A stretch of DNA of 64,000 nt from JAAURS01 sp044923475 (GCF_044923475.1 NZ_CP137338.1:3658001-3722000), one strand, 5' to 3'. Counted from the stretch's first letter, positions 33,507-42,659 are shown. Notes: generated from the sequence alone by a model not told the origin. Numbers and translations: made by a program.

Positions 33507-36038
33507 ATGGACTCTCATAAACCCGTGCCTCTGACCGCCACCGGACAGCCAGCCTTCAGAGATATCTTAGGACCCCTCGCAGCAGGCTTTTACGCCCTAT
33601 TCGCGCTGCTGCCCGACAGCAGCAGCCTCCTGGTATCTTGGCCCTGGGTCTTCGTGTGGCAGGTGGCTTTACTGCTGCCCTGGTTCTGGTTGCTGCGGCA
33701 TTGGTGGGTTCAAAATCAAGTAACAAAGTTGGGCTATAAGCTCGACTGTGGCGTGGGTTTAGCTGTTGTGGGGCTGCTAGGCTCCTCGCTCCTCGCGCCA
33801 TTTCCGCAGCAAGCGCGCTGGTATGGCTGGGCGGCCCTCTGCGCGCTGGCCGCTCTCTACGCCCTCAATGCTTGGTGTGCTAGCCCGGAACGCAGATTGA
33901 AGTTACTGACGGCCCAAGGCGGCTTGAGTATTGCGTTTATTGCAGTCAGTCTGAGCCTTTGGATCGGTCAAACCCTTTTGCCAGAACTGAGCCGCCTCAA
34001 CAATTTACGGGTCGCAGGGTTAAACCTCTCCTACGATTTTTCGGTGCTAGAGCTGCGCAATTGGGCACCCATTGGGCATCAAAATTATGTAGCGGGCTAT
34101 CTCGTCCTCAGTTTGCCCCTGCTGTTGGGGCTAACCCTAATTTCCAAAACTCAGATGCGCTGGGTCTGGGGAGCAGGCACCCTTCTGGGACTGGCGGATC
34201 TCTACACGACCAGTTCCCGTGGCGGCTGGTTGGGCACTGCGCTGGTGGGAGTATCGGGTGGATTATTGCTGCTGGGACATCGCCGCCTGCCGCTTCGGGT
34301 TCGCTGGACGATCGGGCTGGCGTTACTGGCGGGATTGTTCGGCATTGTCTTGGCAAATAATCGGCTGCGATCGCTGTTCTTTGCTGCCACGTCCGATAGC
34401 GCGGGCGGAGAAACTGCCTTTCGCCTGATTACCAACGCAACGGGCTGGGCGATCGGGCTGGCGCATCCGTTTTTTGGGGCTGGGCCGGGCAGCGTCCCGC
34501 TGCTGTATCAGGCATACCGACCCGCCTGGGCTGGTCGAGAAGCCGAGCTGGTCTATCAGCTCCACAGCACCCCCGCTCAGATTTGGGCAGAACTGGGTGC
34601 AGTTGGGATGGGGCTGAGCATTGCGATGGTGGGCTGGCTGGGTTATTGGGGCGTTAGATTGTGGCGCGCGCAACCTGCTGAGTCGAACGGCGATCGCATT
34701 CTAACCTGGAGTCTTTTGGCTGGATTGGCTGGGTACGGTGTCGTCAGCATTACGGACTACCAACTCGATATTGTTTGCATTAGCGGCACGCTCGTCGTGT
34801 ATCTGGCTGGCTTCCTGTCTCTCCTGCGTCAATATCTGCCCTCTAGTTCGGGCGATCGCGCTGTAAAAACAGCCCGCATTGCGTGGCTGTGTTGGGGAAT
34901 TGTTGGATTGCTGATTGCCGTGGGGATATGGTTAGCGCCTATCCATCGGGCTTGGCAGCTCTCCAGCCTGGGTTTTGCTGCCCTCAGCCAAAAACAAATC
35001 GAACCCTTCCAAAATTATCTAGAACAAGCCCATCGGCTTGCCCCCTGGGAACCCTACTATTCCTATCAACTCGGCTGGAATCTGAGTACTGCCACCAGCC
35101 AGGATGCACGAGTCAATCGCACTAGGCGCGATCGCGGTCTCGAATTCTTCAAACGTAACGTTCGGGCTTCTCCCCATCAGGAGGCGGGAACGAGCAGTTT
35201 GGGGTGGCTCCAGATGTTTAGCCGCCAACCGTCCCTCGCAACGGCATCGTTTCTCCAATCGACTCGCTTGATGCCTGCTAAGCGCGGCGTCTTTTACAGC
35301 TTAGGAATCAGCCTTTTGGGTCAGGGGAAAACGGACTTGGGCGTTCAGGCGATCGCCTTAGAGATTGTTAGAGATCCGCTCTTTCTCACGAGTCCTCTTC
35401 TAAGAACTTCACAACTCAATTCAACTTATCCCAAAATTCAAAATGCAGTAGTAAGTCTTTACCAGCAAATGCTGAAGGCTCATCCCCAGCAAGATTCCTT
35501 CACGGCTTATCTTCATCAATGCCTTGGCGGGGTCTACTGGTGGCAGGGGAAGTTAATCGAAGCAGATGCAGAATGGCGCAAAAACGGATCCAGCTTGAGT
35601 CAGACCGTACTCGCGATATCCAAAAACAATAAGCCCCCTACCGAAGTTCCAATCCTCAAAGCCTGGTTAGACCCTCAAAATCGAACCCAGTGGGTTGCCA
35701 AAGCATTGCTGCAAACCCGGCAAGCATTGCCCGATCCGAAGGAGGTGCAGGTTATCCAAACCGGAATGGATCGGTCTAAATCTTTTGATATGTGGGTCAA
35801 ACAAAATGCGCCCCTGCGGCAATCTCCGCGAGAGCGGGCTGGCTTTGGCGTACTCAGCCGCCACATCGACGGGCCAGCGCCAACCGACTTTTTCCCTATA
35901 GTGGAGAACGTGGCAATGACCCAGTTTTTGGCAGAGCTGTTGCCCTCCCCAAGCTATAGCCCCGATCTAGATAACGCTTTGCAACCCTTTCGAGGAAAAC
36001 TGTGGCAGTCGATTGCGCCGACCCAAGCCAAGCTTTAG
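33507..36038 (+). CDS. O-antigen ligase family protein with C-terminal TPR region
   Basis: The first 490 residues hold about eleven membrane helices and the Wzy_C/WaaL-type core, with APIGHQNYVAGYLVLSLPLLLGL, TSSRGGWLGTALVG and the periplasmic loop AHPFFGAGPGSVPLLYQAYRP. The C-terminal 350 residues are soluble and helical with TPR-like repeats (FAALSQKQIEPFQNYLEQAHRLAPWEPY). Such enzymes ligate or polymerise lipid-linked glycans at the outer face of the membrane. It precedes the polysaccharide region and may act on its product. Confidence 0.88.
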   Translation: MDSHKPVPLTATGQPAFRDILGPLAAGFYALFALLPDSSSLLVSWPWVFVWQVALLLPWFWLLRHWWVQNQVTKLGYKLDCGVGLAVVGLLGSSLLAPFPQQARWYGWAALCALAALYALNAWCASPERRLKLLTAQGGLSIAFIAVSLSLWIGQTLLPELSRLNNLRVAGLNLSYDFSVLELRNWAPIGHQNYVAGYLVLSLPLLLGLTLISKTQMRWVWGAGTLLGLADLYTTSSRGGWLGTALVGVSGGLLLLGHRRLPLRVRWTIGLALLAGLFGIVLANNRLRSLFFAATSDSAGGETAFRLITNATGWAIGLAHPFFGAGPGSVPLLYQAYRPAWAGREAELVYQLHSTPAQIWAELGAVGMGLSIAMVGWLGYWGVRLWRAQPAESNGDRILTWSLLAGLAGYGVVSITDYQLDIVCISGTLVVYLAGFLSLLRQYLPSSSGDRAVKTARIAWLCWGIVGLLIAVGIWLAPIHRAWQLSSLGFAALSQKQIEPFQNYLEQAHRLAPWEPYYSYQLGWNLSTATSQDARVNRTRRDRGLEFFKRNVRASPHQEAGTSSLGWLQMFSRQPSLATASFLQSTRLMPAKRGVFYSLGISLLGQGKTDLGVQAIALEIVRDPLFLTSPLLRTSQLNSTYPKIQNAVVSLYQQMLKAHPQQDSFTAYLHQCLGGVYWWQGKLIEADAEWRKNGSSLSQTVLAISKNNKPPTEVPILKAWLDPQNRTQWVAKALLQTRQALPDPKEVQVIQTGMDRSKSFDMWVKQNAPLRQSPRERAGFGVLSRHIDGPAPTDFFPIVENVAMTQFLAELLPSPSYSPDLDNALQPFRGKLWQSIAPTQAKL

Positions 36039-36163
36039 CGTCAGCAAAGGAATGGGCTTGTGCTATGAGTAAGGCAGTGAAATTTTGACTTGTCCAGTCC
36101 TGTTGTCAGGGGAAGATGTGTGGCCTGGATTTGAACTGACGATCGATTAATGCTCGCATTTGC

Positions 36164-36183
36164 ATTATAATAAATATTATAAT
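36164..36183. promoter_or_regulatory. AT-rich palindrome before the AbrB/Doc pair
   Basis: ATTATAATA (36164-36172) and TATTATAAT (36175-36183) form a perfect 9-base inverted repeat with two bases between. It contains TATAAT on both strands, so promoter -10 and operator probably coincide, about 60 bases before the antitoxin ATG. Confidence 0.6.
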
Positions 36184-36240
36184 TTTGGGTGGACTCCAGG
36201 TATAGTTAGTCACCCGTAAACGAGCATTGGGGATCGCACT

Positions 36241-36459
36241 ATGCAAACAAAGCTTAGAAAAGTTGGAAGTTCGCTGGGGGCCACATTGCCCAAAGACGTT
36301 ATCGATCGGCTGGGGCTGAGGGAAGGAGATCGGTTGAATATTGTTGTTACATCTGAAGGAATTATGCTCTCCCCTTACGATCCTGATTTTGAAGCATTTC
36401 TTGCGGCTGCGGAAGAGACCACTGCTGAGTATCGGGATGCATTAAAAGCTTTAGCTTGA
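36241..36459 (+). CDS. AbrB/MazE-type antitoxin
   Basis: The 72-residue protein has a SpoVT-AbrB swapped-hairpin domain: KLRKVGSSLGATLPKDVIDRLGLREGDRLNIV. An acidic C-terminal tail follows (AAAEETTAEYRDALKALA) and would bind the toxin. It probably dimerises on the upstream palindrome. Its stop overlaps the toxin start (ATGA, 36456-36459), showing translational coupling. Confidence 0.93.
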   Translation: MQTKLRKVGSSLGATLPKDVIDRLGLREGDRLNIVVTSEGIMLSPYDPDFEAFLAAAEETTAEYRDALKALA

Positions 36460-36848
36460 TGAACGAGCCAAAGTGGGTCAGACGAGATGGCGTGTTGGTG
36501 GTTCATGACCGTCAAATAGAGCTATTTGGCGGTCAGTACGGTTTGCGAGATGCAGGTTTACTTGACTCGGCGATCGCACGGCCTAAAAATTTTTACTGTT
36601 ATGAAGGCGCTGACATCATTCGTCTAGCGGCAGCCTATTGCGGTGGAATTTGTCAAAATCATCCATTCATTGATGGCAATAAAAGAACGGCTTTTGTAAT
36701 CATGGTTGCATTTCTAAAAACCAATCACTATCGATTTCACGCAGAACAAGTCGAAGTAGTAAGCATTATGGAGCAACTAGCCGATGGCAAAATTTCGGAA
36801 GAAGAATTGACGGACTGGGTGAGAGCAAAATCTGAAATGCTGCTTTGA
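36456..36848 (+). CDS. Doc family (Fic fold) toxin
   Basis: This 130-residue toxin has the Fic/Doc signature HPFIDGNKRTAFVI and the preceding AAAYCGGICQ helix. Doc proteins phosphorylate elongation factor EF-Tu, stopping translation. The N-terminal part YGLRDAGLLDSAIARP is typical of Doc. It is coupled to the AbrB-type antitoxin just upstream, a common pairing that differs from the classic Phd-Doc combination. It appears intact. Confidence 0.93.
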   Translation: MMNEPKWVRRDGVLVVHDRQIELFGGQYGLRDAGLLDSAIARPKNFYCYEGADIIRLAAAYCGGICQNHPFIDGNKRTAFVIMVAFLKTNHYRFHAEQVEVVSIMEQLADGKISEEELTDWVRAKSEMLL

Positions 36849-36862
36849 TGCTTTGGCTAACT

Positions 36863-38302
36863 TCAAAAGGCTCCGTTCGCAAATAAAACAATCCGAATCG
36901 TTTCAACTAAAATTTCAAAGTCCAGATTCAAGGTCCAGTTGTCGATGTAATACAGGTCTAGCCGCGCCGCCTGGTCGAAATCATCGATGTGCGATCGCCC
37001 GGAGATTTGCCAGAGTCCGGTAATGCCAGGTAAGACCTGATGGCGAATGTGATGCCAGGAGTTGAAGCGCTCGACATCGCGGATGGGCAGCGGCCTTGGC
37101 CCTACGAGGCTCATCTGGCCGACTAGCACGTTAATGAGTTGGGGCAGTTCGTCGATGCTGGTGCGGCGCAGAAAGCGACCAATCCGCGTGCGGCGCGGGT
37201 CGTCTTTGATCTTGAAGAGGATGCCGTCTTGGGATTCGTTGCGGGCTTCTAGAGAGGCTTGCAATATTTCAGCATTGACAACCATCGTCCGAAATTTCCA
37301 CATATGAAAGATTTTGCCGTGGAGTCCGACGCGTTCTTGCCGATAGAAAATGGGACCTAGGGAGGTGAGTTTGATGGCGATCGCAATGCCAATCAGGAAG
37401 GGGGCGAGGACCAATATCCCTAGGGCGGCGGCTGTAATATCGATATAGCGTTTGATGCGGTAGTCCAGGCCCAAGAGCATGGGGGGGGCTGCGCGCAGGG
37501 TGGGCATTCCGGCAAAGATTTCAGGAATGCCGCGACGGTGGAGGACTTCTACGCTGGAGGGAATCAGCCGGAGAGTAATGCCCAAACGTCTGAGCTGCCA
37601 GTAGAGGGTGGAGGCGAGTTCGGTGGGGGGCAGTCCTTCGACGATGACTTCTCGGGCTTTGGAGTTGAGGATGGCGCTCAGGGTCACTTTGGCGTTGGCC
37701 GTGGAAGCGAGGGCTGCACCGACGACGTGGTAATGCGATCGCTGTTCTAATAATTTCGACAGGTGGGGTAGGCGTTCTGCGGTGGCGATCAGGAAAATAC
37801 CGACGGTGGGTTGGCGTTGTTCGAGCTGCTGGAGAACTAGGGTGGAAATGAGGCGAAACCCGATGATAAAGGCCACGCTGAGGGACCACGCGCTGAAGAA
37901 GAGCGATCGCGGGACGTCCAGTTTGGGGTCGTAGAAGTAGCTGATGACGAGGGCAAAGAGATAGGCAAGGCTGACGAGCTGAGCGGAGCGAACGTAGTCT
38001 TTCCAGGCGGTGGCGCGGTTGTACAGGCCACCGCCCGCCAGGGTCAGCAGGGTGATGGCGGAAAAGATCCAAAACAGGCTGGGTAAGCCGAGCCAAGTCC
38101 ACCATACCAACTGAGGCGGAATGGGAGAATAGAGCCGATTGAGCTGGGCTGCAATTTTCCACGCGCAGCCGAGGGCTGCAAAGTCTGCTACGACCAGAAC
38201 GCTGATATTGAGCCACTGCTGCCGATCGTTCCGCCAAACGTTGACGGAATGAATGGCTCTAATATCTTGCGGATGAGTTTTTTTTTGAGTGGGTGGGTTC
38301 AC
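36863..38302 (-). CDS. Polyprenyl-phosphate sugar-phosphate transferase (WcaJ/WbaP type)
   Basis: This enzyme starts glycan assembly by moving a sugar phosphate onto undecaprenyl phosphate. The N-terminal half has about four membrane helices plus a nucleotide-binding-like domain. The C-terminal half is a bacterial sugar transferase domain: RYIDITAAALGILVLAPFL, IFYRQERVGLHGKIFHMWKFRTM, then TSIDELPQLINVLVGQMSLV and PLPIRDVERF. It faces the O-antigen ligase and toxin pair, and is transcribed in the same direction as the downstream glycosyltransferases, but several genes separate them. Confidence 0.92.
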   Translation of the reverse strand: MNPPTQKKTHPQDIRAIHSVNVWRNDRQQWLNISVLVVADFAALGCAWKIAAQLNRLYSPIPPQLVWWTWLGLPSLFWIFSAITLLTLAGGGLYNRATAWKDYVRSAQLVSLAYLFALVISYFYDPKLDVPRSLFFSAWSLSVAFIIGFRLISTLVLQQLEQRQPTVGIFLIATAERLPHLSKLLEQRSHYHVVGAALASTANAKVTLSAILNSKAREVIVEGLPPTELASTLYWQLRRLGITLRLIPSSVEVLHRRGIPEIFAGMPTLRAAPPMLLGLDYRIKRYIDITAAALGILVLAPFLIGIAIAIKLTSLGPIFYRQERVGLHGKIFHMWKFRTMVVNAEILQASLEARNESQDGILFKIKDDPRRTRIGRFLRRTSIDELPQLINVLVGQMSLVGPRPLPIRDVERFNSWHHIRHQVLPGITGLWQISGRSHIDDFDQAARLDLYYIDNWTLNLDFEILVETIRIVLFANGAF

Positions 38303-38436
38303 AACTGGCCGACTAAGGGTGATGCGCGGGCGCTATGTTTATCCTACCCAGGGATGTCGCGATGGTTTGCTCGGGCTAAACGAGAATGGTCGTACGGTTA
38401 CAATAAAAATTGAAGCTAGGTTGGGTTTTATTCGCC

Positions 38437-39039
38437 ATGACGCTCTCAATGCACCCCCCTTTAAGCCCTGTTGCAGAGCAACGCGTTCTTTTATCTGGGG
38501 TGACTTGGCCGCAGTACGAGAGTTTACTCGAAATTTTTGGAGATCGTCCTGGGCTGCGATTGCTTTATTCCGAAGGGATGCTGGAAATTTTTATACCTTC
38601 TTCCGAACATGAAATGCTCAAAAAGGTAATTTCAAGACTCCTAGAGCGCTATGCGGAAGAGGTCGATATTGTAATTCATGGCTATGGCTCGACGACGTTC
38701 CGCAGTGAAGCAAAGGCTCAGGGGTTAGAGCCGGATGAGTGTTATTGCGTGGATACCCTTAAGGAGGAAAGACCGGATTTTGCGATCGAGATCAATTTGA
38801 TGAGTGGGGGTATCGATAAGCTGGCGATCTATCAGGGGTTGGGGGTGCCAGAGGTGTTGATTTGGCAGAATAATGCGCTCGCGCTTTATGGTTTGCGAGG
38901 CGAAATTTATCAAGAGGTGCCTTGCAGTCAGTTTTTCCCTGGTTTGGATTTTGGATTGTTGGCTCAATACGTGCAGCCTTACAATCAGCCCCAAGCGGTC
39001 AAGGCGTTTCTTGAGGCGATTCGTTTGCGGCAGGAATGA
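38437..39039 (+). CDS. Uma2 family nuclease-like protein
   Basis: Uma2 (DUF820) proteins have a PD-(D/E)XK fold and are strongly expanded in cyanobacteria; their role is unsettled. The typical blocks are LLYSEGMLEIFIPSSEHEM, GLEPDECYCV and RPDFAIEINLMSGGIDKLAIYQGLGVPEVLIW. The middle of that last block carries the acidic residues. ATG 38437 (MTLSMHPPLSP) is preferred over 38410. Its stop is one base from the stop of the convergent mazF-like gene. Confidence 0.9.
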   Translation: MTLSMHPPLSPVAEQRVLLSGVTWPQYESLLEIFGDRPGLRLLYSEGMLEIFIPSSEHEMLKKVISRLLERYAEEVDIVIHGYGSTTFRSEAKAQGLEPDECYCVDTLKEERPDFAIEINLMSGGIDKLAIYQGLGVPEVLIWQNNALALYGLRGEIYQEVPCSQFFPGLDFGLLAQYVQPYNQPQAVKAFLEAIRLRQE

Positions 39040-39040
39040 T

Positions 39041-39367
39041 TTAAAGTTTGAAGCCAAGCTGAATTTTGAGTGCTTTTTCCAGGGCTTGCATGTCTGAGCT
39101 AGACAACTTGCCAAACAAACTTTTACATCTGCTTTTATCCGCTGTTGTGATTTGATCGGCCATTACCTTGCTTTTTTGACCGTCTACAGTGACGATCGCC
39201 TCGCTGGGGTAAAGCCTACCTGTATTACTGGTGAGTGGAACGACTTGAACTCGGTTTAAAGCTGCATTAGATGCGTTATTACTCACAATTACAGCAGGTC
39301 GAGTTTTTTGAATCTCTCCGCCTAGAGATGGATCGAAGTCTACCCACCAGACTTCACCGCGTAGCAT
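39041..39367 (-). CDS. MazF/PemK family toxin
   Basis: A sequence-specific endoribonuclease toxin. The start is MLRGEVWWVDFDPSLGGEIQ (ATG 39367), followed by KTRPAVIVSNN and VVPLTSNTGR, then MADQITTADKSR. These contain the conserved Arg and Thr of the MazF active site. Its start overlaps the antitoxin stop by 14 bases. The gene looks intact. Confidence 0.93.
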   Translation of the reverse strand: MLRGEVWWVDFDPSLGGEIQKTRPAVIVSNNASNAALNRVQVVPLTSNTGRLYPSEAIVTVDGQKSKVMADQITTADKSRCKSLFGKLSSSDMQALEKALKIQLGFKL

Positions 39368-39584
39368 CAGCAACATCTCCAATCAATGCATTGCTCCATT
39401 CCAAGGCTTCTTGTTCGCGTTCAGTATCAGCAGCCATGGCTTGATAAGCGGAGGCAAGGTCATCCTGCATGACGTGGGGTCTTGCTAAATCTTCTAGGAA
39501 TTGGCTAATTTTGCGCCGCCCAATAACGCGCACGAGTCCGTCGTAAACGTCTTCATCAAGGGTGATGGTCATTCGCTTGTGCAT
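39354..39584 (-). CDS. MazE-like ribbon-helix-helix antitoxin
   Basis: This 76-residue protein opens MTITLDEDVYDGLVRVIG, then RRKISQFLEDLARPHV, a ribbon-helix-helix DNA-binding segment. An acidic tail follows (ADTEREQEALEWSNALIG) and would bind MazF. It uses ATG 39584, though ATG 39572 is possible. It is divergent from the DUF433 gene. Confidence 0.88.
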   Translation of the reverse strand: MHKRMTITLDEDVYDGLVRVIGRRKISQFLEDLARPHVMQDDLASAYQAMAADTEREQEALEWSNALIGDVADATR

Positions 39585-39746
39585 AATTCCAAAACTTATC
39601 GTATACGCACATGCATTGTATCAAAACTTGGCGTTGGTATGGGCGATCGGGCTTACTTCCCAAGCGATCGCCCATCCAACCAAAGTGTTATGTCAAAATA
39701 ATAAAAAAGCGCTTAAGATTTCAAGTAGTGCTTGACTTACAGACCT

Positions 39747-40079
39747 ATGACATTAGCGCCCGCCCCAGTAAAACAATACATAAAGCAACACGATCGAGGA
39801 TATTGGATTGAAGACACCCGTATCTCTCTTGATTCAGTCGTCTATTCTTTTTTGAACGGGGAGTCGCCTGAAAGTATTGCCCAAAATTTTCCGTTGCTTT
39901 CATTGGAACAGGTGTATGGGGCGATCGCGTTCTACCTTGCTAACCGTGAAATGGTTGATGTCTATTTACAGGAGGGTGAGGCAGAATTTCAGCTTCTGCA
40001 ACAATCTTTCAGAGAAAAGAGTCCCCTTCTGTATCAAAAACTCAATGCTGCTCGAGTTCAAAAGCAGAGTTTGACGTGA
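39747..40079 (+). CDS. DUF433 family antitoxin
   Basis: DUF433 proteins are VapB45-like antitoxins paired with DUF5615 PIN-like toxins. The typical core is WIEDTRISLDSVVYSFLNGESPESIAQNFPLLSLEQVYGAIAFYL, a helix-turn-helix fold. ATG 39747 (MTLAPAPV) is preferred. The stop overlaps the GTG start of the next gene (GTGA at 40076-40079). That toxin gene is now broken by an insertion. Confidence 0.9.
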   Translation: MTLAPAPVKQYIKQHDRGYWIEDTRISLDSVVYSFLNGESPESIAQNFPLLSLEQVYGAIAFYLANREMVDVYLQEGEAEFQLLQQSFREKSPLLYQKLNAARVQKQSLT

Positions 40080-40594
40080 CCAAAGTTCGATTTCAAGCTG
40101 ATGCTGACCTCAGACAGGCGATTGTATCTGGCGTCATTCGCAGACAACCTAAACTTGATTTTCAGTCCGCCAATAGAACTCTTGCATGAATCCTGGAAGC
40201 CGTCCGAATGAATTCGGGGCTACAAGAACAAAGTCTGCCTTCGCAGACTAAATCTGGATTTCTCTTAAGTCCGCGAAGGCGGACATCGTTCTTGTAGCCG
40301 CGATTTTAATCGCTAGGATATTCGTGCAAGAGGTCTAATGAAGCAGGGCTTGAAGGGATAAAAGATGGAGCTGTGTTAGCTATTGCGGCGCAGGCTGGTA
40401 GGGTTCTGGTCACACACGATCGTAAAACGATGCCGACTGAGTTTGGCCAGTTTGTTTTATCGCAAACCAGTTCTGGAGTACTGGTTCTTTCCCAAAGTCT
40501 CGCGGTCAGCGATGCAATTGATGCACTCATTTTAGTTTGGGAAGCATCTATGGCTGAGGAATGGATCGATCAAATCATGTCTTTGCCGTTTTGA
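40076..40594 (+). pseudogene. DUF5615 PIN-like toxin (VapC45 type), split by a 162-bp insertion
   Basis: The first 33 codons (VTKVRFQADADLRQAIVSGV ... DFQSAN) start at GTG 40076. The remaining 84 codons (EAGLEGIKDGAVLAIAAQAG, then RVLVTHDRKTMP and LSQTSSGVLVLSQSLAV) run from 40340 to the stop at 40594. Removing 40175-40336 plus one AAT joins them exactly in frame as QSANEAGLEG, a 117-residue toxin with its active-site aspartates. The 3' end overlaps the convergent glycosyltransferase by 25 bases. Without repair the toxin is inactive, leaving DUF433 as an orphan. Confidence 0.88.
40175..40336. mobile_element. 162-bp non-coding insertion element with 3-bp target duplication
   Basis: The ends are inverted: AGAACTCTTGCATGAAT at 40175 and, on the other strand from 40336, AGACCTCTTGCACGAAT. 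AAT at 40172-40174 is repeated at 40337-40339 as target duplication. Inside lies a second palindrome (GGCTACAAGAAC near 40218 to GTTCTTGTAGCC near 40299) with relatives at 59318. It encodes no protein, so it is a MITE moved by an enzyme in trans. A 3-bp duplication suits some IS5-type groups, but the parent is not identified. Confidence 0.85.
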
Positions 40595-41436
40595 GAAACG
40601 GCATGTTCTTTTTCCCAAACAGGATAAGACTCAGTGCGGATGCTTAAGCCCGGAAGTGGGGGTAGCAAGTGCTTGCGGGTATAGCGCACCATGCTTTTGA
40701 GGTGTAGCCACGTGTAAAGGCTCCAAAGCTTTTTATCGCTGACGGCGATGTGATGGTGAATGATTCGAGCGGTGGGGACGTAATAGACCTGCCAACCTGC
40801 GGTATGCATACGATGCGCCCAGTCGATGTCTTCGACGTACAGAAAATAGCCTTCATCTAGAGGGCCAACGGTTTCTAGTACTTCACGACGGATAAACATA
40901 CAAGCTCCTAACAGCCAGTCTACGGGCTGCGGCTGGGTGCGATCTAAGTCCTGCATGAGGTGATGCTGGTTGAGGTGAGATTGCTTCAGAAATACGCGAA
41001 GCGGGGTGCGGCGGGCAATGACTGAACCGAGGGTTGGGAAGCGACGAGGGGAGGGCTGAATTTGACCGTTAGGAAACAAAAGCTGGGCACCACACATGCC
41101 AACTTGGGGATGGGTATCCATAAATTCGATGAGCTGCGATAAGGCTCCGGGCTGGATTTCTGTGTCAGGGTTTAGCAGCAATAGATAACGTCCGGTTGCT
41201 TTTGCCATGCCAAAGTTATTATTGGCTGAAAATCCCTGACGTTTGGTATTGATATGGAGTTTGACGGAGGGGTATTGTTGGGCGATCGCAGCACTCTCAT
41301 CATCAGATCGGTTATCCACCACAATGACTTCACCGCCGAGTCGTTTTACTTCTGGCACTAGGGCAGCTAAACATCTCTCAATATATTGAGCATGATTGTG
41401 GGTTACAGTGATAACGGAGATTGATACTTGAGTCAT
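40570..41436 (-). CDS. Family 2 glycosyltransferase
   Basis: A GT-A fold enzyme with ISVITVTHNHAQYIERCLAAL, then VIVVDNRSDDES, and the metal-binding NPDTEI motif preceded by GRYLLLL. The block YFLYVEDIDWAHRMHTAGWQ is typical of rhamnosyltransferase-like family 2 members (WbbL type). It adds a sugar to the growing glycan on the cytoplasmic side. It is the last gene of the minus-strand polysaccharide cluster; its GC content is higher than that of the genes upstream of it. Confidence 0.9.
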   Translation of the reverse strand: MTQVSISVITVTHNHAQYIERCLAALVPEVKRLGGEVIVVDNRSDDESAAIAQQYPSVKLHINTKRQGFSANNNFGMAKATGRYLLLLNPDTEIQPGALSQLIEFMDTHPQVGMCGAQLLFPNGQIQPSPRRFPTLGSVIARRTPLRVFLKQSHLNQHHLMQDLDRTQPQPVDWLLGACMFIRREVLETVGPLDEGYFLYVEDIDWAHRMHTAGWQVYYVPTARIIHHHIAVSDKKLWSLYTWLHLKSMVRYTRKHLLPPLPGLSIRTESYPVWEKEHAVSQNGKDMI

Positions 41437-41466
41437 TTTATATTGAGAAAAGATTCAACAAATGAA

Positions 41467-42648
41467 TTAACCAAGTAGTTTCTTATAAATAAATTCTGTT
41501 TTTTCCGCCAATTTATCCCAAGTATAATTCTGTTTTACCTTATTTTTCCCTGCTTCACCCATTGCTTGAGCTTGAGTGGTGTTTGATAATATCTGACAGA
41601 TTCTATCAGCTATTTCATTGAAATTCTGCGAAATTAAGTATCCATCAATTCCATGAGTAATAACATCAGAAACCGCAGGAATATTACAGCCAATAACAGG
41701 TTTAGCAAAGCTCCATGCTTCTGTATAGACACCACCAAAACTTTCTTGATTTGAGGGAACGCAAAGCAATGTACAGGCAGCTAAAGCGTTCGTTTTTTCC
41801 TGTAAATCTACTGTACCCAATCGATGAACTCGTCTGTCTTGGAGACGGGCAAAATCTTTCTCTGATTGAGCAACTGGAGGGCCGATGAAGACAAAGTTGG
41901 CTTCAGGAAATTTTTTCCATACCATAGGCATTGCTTCTAAGAGTTGCCGATAGCCTTTATAAGGGTAGTGCTGTCCTAAAAATAAAATAATGGGTTCCTC
42001 AATTTGATAACGCTGTATAAAGACTTGAGGTTCTGCTTTTTCAGCCAATATTGGGCCTATGCCTGTAATGTGAATTCGTTCTTCTTTCACGCCTAAACCG
42101 ATCAGCACCTCTTTCTCAGCTTTGGTAAGCGCTATAACTGCATCGGCTTGTTGATACAACTTTAAGTATTCACGGTAGCGCCATCCAACCCAACGAGGAT
42201 GATGAACGGCAGTCAAGACAAATGGGATATCATATTTTCTTGCCATTTTTAGAGAAGCATAACTAAGACCTTCTCGACCTATACGAACGTTGTGAACCAA
42301 ATCTACGCGATCGGCAAAAATCTCTAAATGTTTCGCAATCACTCCTGCAATTATAGGCAATGCTATCCTCATTAAAGGGTAATACAGCGGAAGAATAGGT
42401 GCCAAATAAAATTTCTCTGAAATCTTTAAGCCAAGACGATGAACTGGAATATTATCAATGTAGTAATCTTGTGGAATCATAGGCGCATTGAGAGTTGTTC
42501 CTAGTAACCAATCTGTTCTATTCTTATTCCAGTGGCATACAACCTGAACAGCGTGTTTTCGGAGCATTTCCTGTCCCAATAAATGATGATGAAGCTGGGC
42601 ACCACCAATAAATGGAGGATAAGCTGTAAGAGTATATAAACAACGCAT
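41467..42648 (-). CDS. Family 4 glycosyltransferase (A)
   Basis: A GT-B fold protein of about 393 residues. The N-terminal half has PPFIGGAQLHHHLLGQEM and the donor half has IILFLGQHYPYKGYRQLLEAMP, then CVPSNQESFGGVYTEAWSFAKPVIGCNIPAVSDVI, the EX7E-like motif of family 4. ATG 42648 is preferred over a TTG at 42663 that overlaps the preceding stop. It is AT-rich like its neighbours, supporting shared transfer. It differs from the three related family 4 enzymes upstream. Confidence 0.9.
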   Translation of the reverse strand: MRCLYTLTAYPPFIGGAQLHHHLLGQEMLRKHAVQVVCHWNKNRTDWLLGTTLNAPMIPQDYYIDNIPVHRLGLKISEKFYLAPILPLYYPLMRIALPIIAGVIAKHLEIFADRVDLVHNVRIGREGLSYASLKMARKYDIPFVLTAVHHPRWVGWRYREYLKLYQQADAVIALTKAEKEVLIGLGVKEERIHITGIGPILAEKAEPQVFIQRYQIEEPIILFLGQHYPYKGYRQLLEAMPMVWKKFPEANFVFIGPPVAQSEKDFARLQDRRVHRLGTVDLQEKTNALAACTLLCVPSNQESFGGVYTEAWSFAKPVIGCNIPAVSDVITHGIDGYLISQNFNEIADRICQILSNTTQAQAMGEAGKNKVKQNYTWDKLAEKTEFIYKKLLG

Positions 42649-42659
42649 ATAATTTAGAA

